64,000 nucleotides of DNA from Rhodococcus sp. KRD197 (GCF_017168235.1 NZ_JABFAO010000002.1:310001-374000); one strand, 5' to 3'. Positions 25,568 through 35,051 are shown, numbered from the stretch's first letter. Made by a program: numbers and translations. Notes: a model not told the origin generated them from the letters alone.

Positions 25568-27202
25568 CTATCTGACGCGGTGCCCGTCGAGCTCTGCGGG
25601 CACTGTGGTGGGCTGCTCGAAGGGGGCCGATGTGTCGTCGACCGGCTCCTCGACCAGGTCGATTGTCTTGCGTAGCGGTCGGTTAGGGATGAAGGCGACC
25701 GCGATCAGCGTGACGATGGCGACGAATCCGGCGATGAGGAAGATCCGTCCGGTCGCGTCACCGTAGGCGGTGCGAATGACCATTTCCACCGGCGCAGGCA
25801 GGGAGTCGAGGTCGAGTGATCCGCCGCCGCTCGAGGAGGCGTCGACACCCAGTTCGGCCAGACCTGCAACCGACTTGTCTGCCACTCGGGTTGCCAACAG
25901 CGACCCCAGCACCGAGACGCCGATCGCGCCGCCGAAGGTGCGGAAGAACGCGACGGTCGATGATGCCGCGCCGACGTTTTTCACGCTCACCGTGTTCTGC
26001 ACGGCAAGGACGAGGTTCTGCATCAGCATGCCGGTCCCGAGACCGACGATGGTGATGAAGATGCCGACCGTCCACAGGCTGGTGGCGTGATCGATGGAGC
26101 CCAGAAGCAGGAATCCGATGACCAGCAGCACGGCACCGGTGACGATGTAGGGCTTCCAGCGTCCGAATCGGGTGATGAGTTGCCCGGACCCGACAGAGGC
26201 GACGAGCATGCCGAACACCAGTGGGATCGACAGCAGTCCGGCATCGGTCGGCGAGTAGCCCCGAGCGGTCTGGAAGTACTGGGTCAGGAAGGTGGTGGCC
26301 CCGAACAGTCCGACACCGACGGAGATCGAGGCGATGATCGCCAGGCCCGTGGTGCGTTCGGTGACGATGTGCAGCGGGATGATCGGCGAGGAGTGCCGCG
26401 ACTCGACGAGGATCATCAGCGCCAACAGCAGGACTCCGGCGCCGACCAGCAGTGCGGTCTCGCGTGAAATCCAAGCGTAGTAGTCGGCCTTGCCTGCGAA
26501 CGAAACCCACACCAGCAGAATGGAAACGCCCGCAGTGAGGAGAAGGGCGCCGAGCCAGTCGATCGAGACGTTCTCTTTGCGTTCGGTCTCGATGTGCAGT
26601 GTCTTCTGAAGCAGAACGAGTGCGACGACGGCCAACGGGACGCAGACGAAGAAGGTCCAGCGCCAGCCGAGGGGGCTGTCGACGATGAGGCCACCGAGAA
26701 TCGGTCCGCCGGACATCGAGACGGCCATCACGGCACCGGTGTAGCCGGAGTATCGGCCGCGTTCACGTGGCGAGACGATGGTGCCGATGATCGCGATGAC
26801 CAGGGCCGTCAGCCCGCCCATGCCGATACCCTGAATCACGCGGGCGCCCAGCAGAAGTGGAACGCTGTGCGCGAATCCTGCGATCAGCGAGCCGGCGACG
26901 AAGATGAGGATGGCGCTCTGGACCAGGACCTTCTTGTTGAACAGATCGGCCAGCTTGCCCCAGATGGGCGTCGAGGCCGCGTTGGCCAGGAGCGCGGTGG
27001 TGATGACCCAGGCGTAGGCAGTCTGCGAGCCCTGCAGATCAGCGATGATGGTGGGCAGTGCCGTCGAGACGATGGTGGTGCTCAGTAGCGCGGTGAACAG
27101 CGCAGCAAGGAGTCCGGTGAGCGCCTCGAGGATCTGACGGTGAGTCATCGCGCCGCTCTCGGACGCCTGTGGACCGGGTGGATTCTCGATCGATGTAGCC
27201 AT
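25568..27202 (-). CDS. DHA2-family (EmrB/QacA) multidrug MFS exporter
   Basis: 544 residues from the ATG at 27202, with about 14 transmembrane segments. Signatures: ALLSTTIVSTALPTIIADLQ (motif D1), GKLADLFNKKVLV (motif A), ARVIQGIGMGGL (motif B) and SGGPILGGLIVDSPLGWRW (motif C). Proton-driven drug efflux. The MarR gene ends 4 bp upstream, so the two form one operon. A large extracellular loop (DKSVAGLAELGVDASSSGGG) precedes the last helix. Confidence 0.85.
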   Translation of the reverse strand: MATSIENPPGPQASESGAMTHRQILEALTGLLAALFTALLSTTIVSTALPTIIADLQGSQTAYAWVITTALLANAASTPIWGKLADLFNKKVLVQSAILIFVAGSLIAGFAHSVPLLLGARVIQGIGMGGLTALVIAIIGTIVSPRERGRYSGYTGAVMAVSMSGGPILGGLIVDSPLGWRWTFFVCVPLAVVALVLLQKTLHIETERKENVSIDWLGALLLTAGVSILLVWVSFAGKADYYAWISRETALLVGAGVLLLALMILVESRHSSPIIPLHIVTERTTGLAIIASISVGVGLFGATTFLTQYFQTARGYSPTDAGLLSIPLVFGMLVASVGSGQLITRFGRWKPYIVTGAVLLVIGFLLLGSIDHATSLWTVGIFITIVGLGTGMLMQNLVLAVQNTVSVKNVGAASSTVAFFRTFGGAIGVSVLGSLLATRVADKSVAGLAELGVDASSSGGGSLDLDSLPAPVEMVIRTAYGDATGRIFLIAGFVAIVTLIAVAFIPNRPLRKTIDLVEEPVDDTSAPFEQPTTVPAELDGHRVR

Positions 27203-27206
27203 TTTC

Positions 27207-27680
27207 TTATCTCGCAATCAATTTCAAATGGGATATGTACTGAGCGCCTTCGTCGAACGTGGTGTTGAGCCGACGGATCGACTCGAGCGCGTCCAGTGCG
27301 TCTTGTTCGTCCCAGTTCTCCAACATCGCGCGGAGTCGAGTGGCTCGGCGATCCCAGATATGGGTCAGTTTCTGTTGGCCTTGCGCCGATACGCAGACCA
27401 GCGACGCGCGTTTGTCGCAGGGGTCGGGGGTTCGGTCGATGAATCCGAGGTCGACGAGTTCTGCGATCTGCCGGCTGAGGGCGGACTGGCTGACGCAGAG
27501 CCTGTTGGCGAGGTCGGTCTGTCTGCATTCACCTTCGGTCGCGAGGGTGGCCAGCACTCCGGTCAGCGCCTGCGGCAGCGGTGAAGCCTCATCTCCGGTG
27601 GTCACGGCCCGCTTCAGCACGCGTCCGAAGAGGAATATCTCTTCGACGAGGGCCTCGGCTGTAGTGGTTCGCACTGCCAT
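27207..27680 (-). CDS. MarR-family repressor of the adjacent exporter
   Basis: 157 residues from the ATG at 27680, which is preceded by GGAG; a longer frame to 27776 would run through the AT-rich promoter. Winged helix: RQTDLANRLCVSQSALSRQI with wing DPCDKRASLVCVSAQG. The promoter upstream is unusually AT-rich (a run TATATATA near 27728) and holds GTTGATTGC and related half sites, as expected for an autoregulated exporter operon. Confidence 0.85.
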   Translation of the reverse strand: MAVRTTTAEALVEEIFLFGRVLKRAVTTGDEASPLPQALTGVLATLATEGECRQTDLANRLCVSQSALSRQIAELVDLGFIDRTPDPCDKRASLVCVSAQGQQKLTHIWDRRATRLRAMLENWDEQDALDALESIRRLNTTFDEGAQYISHLKLIAR

Positions 27681-27818
27681 GGTGGCTCCAACGGTCTGGG
27701 TCAAATTACTTGCTGTCCGCAACCATATATATAAGTGGATGCAGCAATCAACTAATTTTCCTATCTCGTGGATCACAATAGAACTTTCGAGGTGCGGAAC
27801 GCAGCATCGACGGGCAGG

Positions 27819-28871
27819 TCAGCCGGCTGCGGCGTCGAAAATCCCCCGTCGAACGTTCATGGTGACCCGGTCCCCGACGGCAGGTCGGGGACCGGGTACC
27901 GCGCATCGAAACGACATTCCGTGTGAGAGGACCACAACATCGCTGACGCCCCGACCGTAGAGGGAGGACGTCACCACACCCGCAGTGCAATCGTGCGGGG
28001 ATCCGGCGGCCAAGGAGATGTCCGACGGCAGGATCGCCAACCGTCCGCGCCCCTCCTCGGCTGCTTCGATGACGTCGGCAGTCAGCTCGATGGGATGGCT
28101 GTCGGCGTGGAAGCGGCCGCTGTCGACGACACCGTCGATCACGTTGGCATCGGAGAGGAACTGCGCGACGAAAGCCGACGCGGGCCGTGCGACGACGTCC
28201 TCGGGCCTCCCGATCTGTGCGATGGCGCCGCCGTCGAGGATGGCGACGCGGTCGGCGAGCGCCAACGCCTCCGACCTGTCGTGGGTGACGTGAACGACCG
28301 TGAGCCCGGCAGCGCGCGTCAGGGACCGCAGTTCGAGTCGCAACCGATCACGTAGCGGCTCGTCCAACGCGGACAGCGCCTCGTCCAGCAGTAGTGCTCT
28401 TGGCGAGCGCACCAATGCTCGGGCGAGTGCCACGCGTTGCCGCTGACCACCGGACAGAGTTGCCGGATCCCGCGATTCGAGCCCCGGCAGACCGACAAGC
28501 TCGAGCACCTCCGCGACCCGTTTCTTTCTGTTCTCGCGTGAGACCCCCGAAAGTTCGAGTGGGTACGACACATTGCGGCCGACGGTGCGGTGGGGCCACA
28601 GCGCATGCTGCTGGAACACCATGCCGAGCCCACGTTTCTCCGGCGGCACTGTCCGACCCGCGCCGGCCACGACATCGCCTCCGATCGTCACCGTTCCGGC
28701 CGTGGGTTCGAGGAAACCTGCGACGGCACGCAGCAGCGTCGTCTTGCCCGAACCCGACGGCCCGACGAGGGCGAGGAACTCACCGTCGGCGATGTGGAGA
28801 TCGATATCGCGAAGACCGGTGTTCCCGCCCGGATAGTCGAGGTGGAGGCCGTCGAGGGCAATAGCGGACAT
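27819..28871 (-). CDS. ABC transporter ATP-binding protein, ferric-iron/FbpC type
   Basis: 350 residues from the ATG at 28871. Walker A GPSGSGKTT, Q-loop MVFQQHALWPHRTV, signature TLSGGQRQRVALARAL, Walker B ALLLDEALSALDEPL, and H-loop VVHVTHDRSEALALADRV. The ~110-residue C-terminal part is a TOBE-like regulatory domain. The ATG overlaps the permease stop (ATGA). Same operon as the fused permease and the solute-binding lipoprotein. Iron is the commonest substrate of this family, but phosphonate or thiamine relatives are close. Confidence 0.8.
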   Translation of the reverse strand: MSAIALDGLHLDYPGGNTGLRDIDLHIADGEFLALVGPSGSGKTTLLRAVAGFLEPTAGTVTIGGDVVAGAGRTVPPEKRGLGMVFQQHALWPHRTVGRNVSYPLELSGVSRENRKKRVAEVLELVGLPGLESRDPATLSGGQRQRVALARALVRSPRALLLDEALSALDEPLRDRLRLELRSLTRAAGLTVVHVTHDRSEALALADRVAILDGGAIAQIGRPEDVVARPASAFVAQFLSDANVIDGVVDSGRFHADSHPIELTADVIEAAEEGRGRLAILPSDISLAAGSPHDCTAGVVTSSLYGRGVSDVVVLSHGMSFRCAVPGPRPAVGDRVTMNVRRGIFDAAAG

Positions 28872-30508
28872 CAGCTGCGCTTCTTTCGATCCGTGACGCC
28901 CGCGACCAGGCCGAGACCTGCAATGCCGACGAGGGCGACGATGAGGGACAGTGCGGCGGCCGCGTTGTAGTCGCCCGCCTGCTGCAGATTGAAGATCGAC
29001 ACGCCGAGCGTCTGGGTGCCCGGTGCGACGAGCAGCACCGACATGGTCAGCTCCCGCACCGCCGTCAACGCCACCAGCACGCCGCCCGTGATCGCCGCCG
29101 GCACCGCCAACTTCCATGACACGTCGTACAGCGCCCGCACCGGTGACGCGCCGGACGACCGGGCGACCTCTTCCAGGGCACTGGGCGTCGCTTTGAGCGG
29201 CGCGCGGACTGCCTGCACCACGATCGCCAGAAATGCCATCACGTAAGCGCAGAGAATGACCCAGCGGGTATCGAACAGCCCTGTGTAGCGGCCGACGATG
29301 AGCCAGCCGACCGCGATGACCAGACCCGGAATGGCCTGGGGCAGCATGGCAACGACGTCGAGGCCGACGTTGTCGCGTGTACGCGTGCGGGTGGTGAGCA
29401 CACCCAGCGCGAGGCCGACCACGCCGCAGATCACGGCCGCACCGACGGCCAACATCACCGAGTTCTGGATTCCGACGAGGGTTCCCGGGGCGGTCACGGC
29501 GGCGACGATGCTGTCGAGCGTCAGGTTCTCCCACGTGAACGCGATACCGGGTGCCGGAAGAAGAGCTTGCGAGGCGAGGGCGAGGATCGGCAACAGGGTT
29601 ACCGCGAGTGCAAGCGTCCATACGAGAAATCCGACTGCGGCGCGGCTGCGTCCCAGCGGCAGCCGGGCCGACACCGTCGTCGCCGCGTCGATGTAGGTGT
29701 TGCGACGGCCGAGGACGCGATCGACGGCGACGGCGGCCACCGCGAGTACCAGCAGCACGATGCCGATGGTCGAGACCACTTCGAGAGGCTTTGCGACGGT
29801 GCCGGATTGAATGAATCGGTACACCATCGTCGAGAGCGTGACGTAACGGTCGGGGAGTCCGATGAGTGCGGGAATGCCGAAGTCGGCGAGGTTGGACACC
29901 GCCGTCAGCGTGAACGCGGCGATCGCAGCCGTGCGCAGCAGCGGCAACGTCGCATCCCGCAGGGCGCGCCACGGCGACGCCCCCGCCACGCGCGCGGCCT
30001 GTTCGAGGTCGCCGGGAATGCGTCGCAATGCCGCCGCGACGATCAAGTAGGCGAGGGGATACGAGTGCAGAGTCAGCAGGAAGATGACGCCGTCACCGCC
30101 GTAGATGTTCCACAGCGGCCCGCCGAACTGCTCAGCCCAGAACTTGTTGATCATCCCACTCGGCCCGAGCAGTCCGGTCCAGGCGATGGCTCCGACGAAC
30201 GGCGGTATCAGCAACGGACTCAGCAGGATCAGCCGAACGATGTTGCGGCCGGGAAGATCCGTCCGATCGAGCACCAGCGCCATGGCGACCGCGATCACCA
30301 CCGCCAGCGCGGCCGAGACACCCGCGGAGACGGCGCTGTTGACCGCGGCGTCGACGATCCCGGCGTCGAGCAGAACTCGAACGTGGTTGCCGCCGAGCCC
30401 GATCGACACCACCGCGCCGATCGGCACGACGATCACGGCCACCACGATGACCCACAGGGTCAGTCTGACTACAGAAAGGCCGTTCAGCCTATGTGAGTGG
30501 AAATCCAT
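28871..30508 (-). CDS. ABC transporter permease, fused two-domain FbpB type
   Basis: 545 residues with about 12 membrane helices in two homologous halves. Each half has an EAA loop that docks the ATPase: EQAARVAGASPWRALRDATL and EEVARSSGASPVRALYDVSW. Fused permeases of this size are typical of ferric-iron (FbpB/SfuB) importers. The only good start (ATG, MDFHSHRLNG) lies inside the perfect 21-bp palindrome at 30491-30534, so the hairpin may limit permease translation relative to the binding protein. Confidence 0.8.
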   Translation of the reverse strand: MDFHSHRLNGLSVVRLTLWVIVVAVIVVPIGAVVSIGLGGNHVRVLLDAGIVDAAVNSAVSAGVSAALAVVIAVAMALVLDRTDLPGRNIVRLILLSPLLIPPFVGAIAWTGLLGPSGMINKFWAEQFGGPLWNIYGGDGVIFLLTLHSYPLAYLIVAAALRRIPGDLEQAARVAGASPWRALRDATLPLLRTAAIAAFTLTAVSNLADFGIPALIGLPDRYVTLSTMVYRFIQSGTVAKPLEVVSTIGIVLLVLAVAAVAVDRVLGRRNTYIDAATTVSARLPLGRSRAAVGFLVWTLALAVTLLPILALASQALLPAPGIAFTWENLTLDSIVAAVTAPGTLVGIQNSVMLAVGAAVICGVVGLALGVLTTRTRTRDNVGLDVVAMLPQAIPGLVIAVGWLIVGRYTGLFDTRWVILCAYVMAFLAIVVQAVRAPLKATPSALEEVARSSGASPVRALYDVSWKLAVPAAITGGVLVALTAVRELTMSVLLVAPGTQTLGVSIFNLQQAGDYNAAAALSLIVALVGIAGLGLVAGVTDRKKRS

Positions 30509-30534
30509 AGCAGGCTATGGATTTCCACTCACAT
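30491..30534. repeat. Palindromic element, copy 1 (21-2-21) between binding-protein and permease genes
   Basis: A perfect 21-bp inverted repeat: ATGTGAGTGGAAATCCATAG at the left and its complement from 30514, separated by AG. On the gene-sense (reverse) strand it follows the binding-protein stop codon with the linker AGGCGCTCCGCGC. A second copy at 48040-48083 has the same layout after bfrB. It probably stabilises the upstream message or dampens the downstream gene. Confidence 0.75.
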
Positions 30535-30548
30535 GCGCGGAGCGCCTA

Positions 30549-31577
30549 TTAACCGACAAGCTCGTTGAACCTCATCACGGCCTCGGGCTGGAACTCGGTG
30601 ATCTCGGCGAGATCGGGATTGAGCAGGTTCAGATCGGCGAGAGCGGGTGCACCGTCTGGTGTTCCGACGTCGTCGCGGACCGGCAGGTACTGCTGCTCGA
30701 CGGCGATCTCCTGGCCGCGCGCGCTGACGAGGAAGTCGATGTACTTCTTCGCTGCTTCCTGGTTCTGCGAATCCTTGAAGATTCCGGCGGGCTGAGAGAT
30801 GTACGGGACACCGTCGGTGGGGTATTCGAGGGCGATCGGTGAACCCTTGGCGGCCAGCTCGCGCACCAGGTAGTCGACCACTATGCCGATGGGCTGCGTG
30901 CCAGCGGCGACGGCCTGTCCGACGGGCCCGTTGCTCTCGGCCACCACGGGTTCGTTGGCTGCCAATCCTTCGAGCCACTCCTGGCCGAGCGAGTCCTCGC
31001 TGAGCCAGACGGCGGTGTTGTAGGCCGCTGCTCCCGAGACGTCTGGGTTGGGAAGGGTGATCTGCCCGCGGTACTTCGGGTCTGCGAGAGCGGCCCAGGT
31101 AGTCGGCGGTTCGGTGACGGCGCCCGTGTTGTAGGCGATGACGGTGGGAATGATGCGGGTGCCGACGTAGTAGCCGTCGGGGTCGACGATGTCGGCGTTC
31201 AATGCCTCGACATCTGCCGGCGTGTACTGCACCAGCAGGTTCTCGTCCTTGTAGCCCTCGAAAGTGGGCGCGTCGGCGGCGAGGAGGACATCGGCGCCGA
31301 TACTGCCGGTCTGACGCTCGGATGCAATGCGTGCGTTGAGATCTCCGGTGCCGGCGCGATACACCTGAACGTCGATGTCCGGGTTGGCTGCAGTGAACTC
31401 GGCATTGAGTGCGTCGATCTTGGCCTGCGGCTCGGAGGTATAGACCGTCAAGGTCCCCGCGCCGGACTGATCGTCGGGTGCAGCGGTGGGTTCGGCCGGT
31501 TCGGAGCACGCGCTGAGCGCCGCGATCACGGCAACAGCACCGATGAGTGGGCGACTTCGGCGGAAGATAGTCAACAT
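30549..31577 (-). CDS. Solute-binding lipoprotein of ferric-iron-type ABC transporter
   Basis: 342 residues from the ATG at 31577 (AGGAG 5 bases before it). Lipoprotein signal with lipobox LSAC (AVAVIAALSACSEPAEP). The periplasmic-binding fold is recognisable: LTVYTSEPQAKIDALNAEFT, VQVYRAGTGDLNARIASERQ, and PPTTWAALADPKYRGQITLP. This is the FbpA/extracellular protein family 1 pattern. It captures the substrate outside the membrane for the permease and ATPase encoded downstream in the same operon. Confidence 0.8.
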   Translation of the reverse strand: MLTIFRRSRPLIGAVAVIAALSACSEPAEPTAAPDDQSGAGTLTVYTSEPQAKIDALNAEFTAANPDIDVQVYRAGTGDLNARIASERQTGSIGADVLLAADAPTFEGYKDENLLVQYTPADVEALNADIVDPDGYYVGTRIIPTVIAYNTGAVTEPPTTWAALADPKYRGQITLPNPDVSGAAAYNTAVWLSEDSLGQEWLEGLAANEPVVAESNGPVGQAVAAGTQPIGIVVDYLVRELAAKGSPIALEYPTDGVPYISQPAGIFKDSQNQEAAKKYIDFLVSARGQEIAVEQQYLPVRDDVGTPDGAPALADLNLLNPDLAEITEFQPEAVMRFNELVG

Positions 31578-31679
31578 TTTCTCCTGATAGAGCGACGGAG
31601 TCGTGATCCTCGCCGCCCGAAAAGACAGTCTTCGGACTCGTCGGGATACGTCGAGCATCCGGAGTGTGAACGTCCGCCT

Positions 31680-32600
31680 TCAGGCTGTGGTGGCCAGTGC
31701 CGCAGCGAGTCCGAAGGCGGCGGCGAGAAGGCATACGTGCAGTGCCGCGTGCACGGTCGATGCCTCTGCGCGGGTGCGGTGGGCGGTGGCAGCGACCAAC
31801 CATCCCGCCCGCAACTTTCGTGCCAGCAGGACCAGGAGGATCAGTGCCACGGTTTTCGCCAGCACGATGCGCCCGTAGCCGGAGTCGATCAACGCACCGA
31901 ACCCACCGACCTTGACGGCGGCGTTCACGGTGCCGCTTACCGCAAGAATCCACACCGACCACCAGGCCAGCCGCGAGTACACGGGCAGCGCCGACGCCCA
32001 CGCCCCTCGGGCGCGCAGCGTCAGCGCCATCGCGGCCAGCACGCCCAGCCACACCGCGGCGGCGATCGTGTGGACGGCGATGAACAGCGACCCGAACAGT
32101 TGCTGCGACATGTGTCCGGTGATGGGCCGTGCCACGAGCGCAACGACGGCAGCGACCACGACGGGAACTGCCGCGAGGTCCGAGTCGGTGCGATACGCGT
32201 ACAGGCAGTACAGGCACGCTGCCGTCGTGCACAGCACCGTCACCACACCTAGCTGGCCGACGGTGATGCCGGTGAGGTACGAACCGAAGGCGGACGCCGG
32301 CAGCGCGCCGATATCGCTCCCGAAGGTCTCGGTGGCCGCGGCCACGACGAGCGCCACCTCGGCAACCGTCCACGCGCCCGCGACGATCGCCGCCGTCCGG
32401 AAGATCGGGGGCCGGTTGCGGGCCGTGAACAGCTCGGTTCGAAGCAGCGCGAGACCGAGCGTCGTCGCGCCCAGGCAGTCGGCGAGGACACGCAGCACCG
32501 ACGACGGATCAGGACCGTCGGGGTGGGCCAGCAGCCAGGCCGCTCCCACCCCGGCGACGCCCGAGGCGCCGGCGACCAGTATCCACCACCGGCGAAACAC
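31680..32600 (-). CDS. copD: CopD-family copper resistance membrane protein
   Basis: 306 residues, about eight membrane helices. CopD domain: GHMSQQLFGSLFIAVHTIAA with His residues, AVWLGVLAAMALTLRARG and a C-terminal YGRIVLAKTVALILLVLLAR. It is thought to move copper across the inner membrane in concert with CopC. Last gene of a four-gene operon; 6 bp after the CopC-like gene. Confidence 0.8.
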   Translation of the reverse strand: MFRRWWILVAGASGVAGVGAAWLLAHPDGPDPSSVLRVLADCLGATTLGLALLRTELFTARNRPPIFRTAAIVAGAWTVAEVALVVAAATETFGSDIGALPASAFGSYLTGITVGQLGVVTVLCTTAACLYCLYAYRTDSDLAAVPVVVAAVVALVARPITGHMSQQLFGSLFIAVHTIAAAVWLGVLAAMALTLRARGAWASALPVYSRLAWWSVWILAVSGTVNAAVKVGGFGALIDSGYGRIVLAKTVALILLVLLARKLRAGWLVAATAHRTRAEASTVHAALHVCLLAAAFGLAAALATTA

Positions 32601-32606
32601 AGTCGG

Positions 32607-33146
32607 CTACGCGTCTTTCGGCTTGCGCAGGGTGAAAGCGAGGCCGCCGGCGAACACCACACCGCCTGCGACGAGGAACGGCCACAGCGGAATCCCGCCG
32701 TCACCGTCACCCGAATCCGCGTCCGAGGCTGCCACCGTATCGCCACTGGCCGTTGCGGCGGCCGCCTCACCGGGCATGCCCGCGCCCGCCTGGGTCAGCG
32801 TGAATCCGACAGTTCCGCTGATGGGATGCCCGTCCGCGGACGTCACCCGGTAAGCGATGGTGTAATCCCCGGCGGGGCCGAGTTCCCGAACGTCGACGAC
32901 GACGGACTGCCCCTCGACCCGCGGATCGCCCTCGGACCACATGTTGCCGTCGGGACCGACGACGTTCAGAGTGGCGAACTGCGATTGCGGGACTTCGTTG
33001 AACGAGATGGACACCTGTTCCGGTCCCTGCGCGAGCTGGGACCCATCGGCCGGATCGGAGCCGGTGACGAACGAGTGCGCCGAGGCCGTCGGCGTCCCCA
33101 GTGCAAACGCCAACACGGCAAGCGAGGCGAGAATCAGCTTCTTCAT
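32607..33146 (-). CDS. copC: CopC-domain copper-binding protein with C-terminal anchor
   Basis: 179 residues from the ATG at 33146. Signal peptide MKKLILASLAVLAFALGTPT ending ASA, so the mature protein begins with His (HSFVTGSDPADGS), the N-terminal Cu(II) ligand of CopC. A second His lies in RVTSADGHPISGTVGFTL. A linker and a C-terminal helix (IPLWPFLVAGGVVFAGGLAF) would tether it to the membrane. Binds copper outside the membrane; the stop of the YcnI gene overlaps its ATG. Confidence 0.85.
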   Translation of the reverse strand: MKKLILASLAVLAFALGTPTASAHSFVTGSDPADGSQLAQGPEQVSISFNEVPQSQFATLNVVGPDGNMWSEGDPRVEGQSVVVDVRELGPAGDYTIAYRVTSADGHPISGTVGFTLTQAGAGMPGEAAAATASGDTVAASDADSGDGDGGIPLWPFLVAGGVVFAGGLAFTLRKPKDA

Positions 33147-33799
33147 GAGCGGCGTCCACGGACTGTCGCGCCGATACCCAGCGCGGCGCCGAGCGCGCCG
33201 AGGACGAGCGCAACGCCGGCGACCCAGATTGCGGCGTTGTCGGATCCTTCGTCGGTGGCCACGGCTATGACCTCGAGGTCTTCGGTGGAACGACCGTGAG
33301 GTGGGTCTGCGGCCGCGGCGAGCGTCAGAGTTGGTGCGGGCCGCTCGGGCTCGCTGCCGTCGGTGGCTTCCTGGTCCCACGCGACGACTTCACCGTCGGT
33401 GTAGGTCTGGATGGCGGGCAAGCTCACCGAGTCATCTTCCGGAAGCGGTCCGGCCGAGAGCAGAAACTGCTGGAACTGGCCGGGGAGCACCTCGGCACCG
33501 GGCTCGGCGGTCCAGGTCACCGCAGTGGCCAGCCCCTCACTGTCCCGGTCGACGGCGGAGGTCCATCCTGGGATGGGTTGTGTACGTGCCGCTTTGAGAC
33601 CCGGGAGTTCTACCGTCACAGACGAGGTCGCGGCGGTCTCGGATTCGGTGGGCACGCGGAAGGTCATGACGGTGTAACCGCCTTGGGCGGCGTCAGGGGC
33701 AACGACGGTCACGTGCGCTGCGGCCGCGCCGGTGCCGACGGCGAGGGCCAGTGATGTGGTGCCTGCGAGGATCGAGGCACGACGGATCAAGTTGTTCAT
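33143..33799 (-). CDS. YcnI-family copper metallochaperone
   Basis: 218 residues. Signal peptide ending GTGAAAA, then mature HVTVVAPDAAQGGYTVMTFR; the N-terminal His is the copper ligand of the YcnI/DUF1775 fold. The domain runs to DGEVVAWDQEATDG, with a C-terminal membrane helix (AAIWVAGVALVLGALGAALG). Known YcnI binds Cu(II). Its ATGA overlap with the CopC-like gene and position upstream of CopD indicate a copper acquisition or resistance operon. Confidence 0.85.
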   Translation of the reverse strand: MNNLIRRASILAGTTSLALAVGTGAAAAHVTVVAPDAAQGGYTVMTFRVPTESETAATSSVTVELPGLKAARTQPIPGWTSAVDRDSEGLATAVTWTAEPGAEVLPGQFQQFLLSAGPLPEDDSVSLPAIQTYTDGEVVAWDQEATDGSEPERPAPTLTLAAAADPPHGRSTEDLEVIAVATDEGSDNAAIWVAGVALVLGALGAALGIGATVRGRRS

Positions 33800-33839
33800 G
33801 GATGTTGGTTCTTTCTCGAAAGTGGTGTGTGCAAACGGC

Positions 33840-34385
33840 TCAGGCCGATGCAGGTGGGCCACGTCTCGAGATGGATGTCGTGAACGAAAGCGGCGCGAGG
33901 TAGGTGGGCCGGTCGATGGTGACGAGGCGGATCGGGGAGACCGGTAGCGTCAGCGGTGGATGCAGGACGGCGCGGATGATCGAGGTGATCGGGCCGTAGA
34001 GCTGTTCGGCGACGCAGATCAGTGCGGCCGCAGCGACCGACGCCGCGAGGTGCAGCACCAACATCGGCGTACTCGGCACCACCGAATGCGCGTGCACCGC
34101 CTCGTGTGGGACGGCCGATGTGCCGGAAACAGCGACGGCGAGCGCGAGGTGCCCGGCGAACTGTCCGAACACGAGCCCGCCGAGAACCGTCGTCAGCGCG
34201 GCACGTCCCGAACTCGGACTGGGCAGCATCGACACCGCGCCGACGCCGACTCCGACGATCATCAGAAATGTCAGTGCCGATCCCGACGGATACGCCCCAC
34301 CCGCGGTGCCGTGGGCGGCCACGGCGAGCGCGACGGTCAGTGCGCCGACAGCTCCGCCGCGGAGCGAGGCGGCGGGCGAGGTCAT
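33840..34385 (-). CDS. Integral membrane protein heading the copper operon
   Basis: 181 residues, five hydrophobic segments (AVGALTVALAVAAHGTAGGA, ALTFLMIVGVGVGAVSML, LTTVLGGLVFGQFAGHLALA, LVLHLAASVAAAALICVAEQ). Several His residues (AAHG, VPHEAVHAHS) could bind metal. It lies 40 bp upstream of the YcnI gene in the same direction. No known family comes to mind. Its role in copper handling is inferred from the operon. Confidence 0.6.
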   Translation of the reverse strand: MTSPAASLRGGAVGALTVALAVAAHGTAGGAYPSGSALTFLMIVGVGVGAVSMLPSPSSGRAALTTVLGGLVFGQFAGHLALAVAVSGTSAVPHEAVHAHSVVPSTPMLVLHLAASVAAAALICVAEQLYGPITSIIRAVLHPPLTLPVSPIRLVTIDRPTYLAPLSFTTSISRRGPPASA

Positions 34386-34400
34386 GACGGCAGCGAGGAG

Positions 34401-35051
34401 CTAGCGGATGCCGAGCCGTGCGAGCAGGTCCGCTTCGATTCCGTCGAGTTCGGCCGAGATGGCATGGTGCGCAGCCTTGCGGCGGGCTGCCGGCATCAGC
34501 TCCGCGGTCTGCACAGCAGTGCTGAGATCGGACAGGCGCTGGGAGATGGCGTCGGCGAACTTGCCGGTCTCGGCATCGGAATTGGACGCGGTGACTCGGG
34601 CGAGGGACTTCTCGGCGGCGGCGATGCGCGCGCTGAGCTTCGCGCCGTGCCCGGTGAACTCACCGAGCTCGGCGGGGCTGACGCCGAGCTTGGCTGCCTT
34701 GCGTTCGTCGAGGTGTCCACGCAGAACCGTCGCGCCGCGATAGAAGATGGGCGTCAGAACTGGGATCAGGACGCGCGCAATACCGATGTACTTGCGAACC
34801 TGCGCCGCCGAGAAACCGCCCTGCGAGGCGGCCTTCTGCTGTGCCCGGAGCGTCGCTACCTGGGCCTTCTCGACATTTTTCTGCGATTTGGCTTCGACTG
34901 CATTGAGCTTGCGCTGGGACTTCGCGATGGCCGCGAGCTGCTTGCGCTCGTTCTTCGCACCGAGCCTGGCCTCGAGGCCGGCTTTGTGCTTGAGAGCTTT
35001 GGCCTCTGCCTTTCGAGTGGCACGACCTTTGCGCTTGCGGAACAACCCCAT
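34401..35051 (-). CDS. DUF6474-like basic coiled-coil protein
   Basis: 216 residues, strongly basic and Ala/Lys-rich at the N-terminus (MGLFRKRKGRATRKAEAKAL, then long coiled-coil KSQRKLNAVEAKSQKNVEKA), a short hydrophobic stretch (IGIARVLIPVLTPIFYRGA), then a helical C-terminal half. I recall this as a conserved hypothetical in Mycobacteriales. It may associate with the membrane or nucleic acid. Function unknown. Confidence 0.65.
   Translation of the reverse strand: MGLFRKRKGRATRKAEAKALKHKAGLEARLGAKNERKQLAAIAKSQRKLNAVEAKSQKNVEKAQVATLRAQQKAASQGGFSAAQVRKYIGIARVLIPVLTPIFYRGATVLRGHLDERKAAKLGVSPAELGEFTGHGAKLSARIAAAEKSLARVTASNSDAETGKFADAISQRLSDLSTAVQTAELMPAARRKAAHHAISAELDGIEADLLARLGIR

Noticed and set aside
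27819..29972. 717-codon extension of the ABC ATPase
   Set aside because: The extra residues are an antisense-like Arg/His-rich frame over the permease; the ATG at 28871 overlapping the permease stop is the proper start.
30529..32373. 614-codon reverse-strand frame
   Set aside because: It overlaps the binding-protein and CopD genes in another frame and has shadow-like composition.
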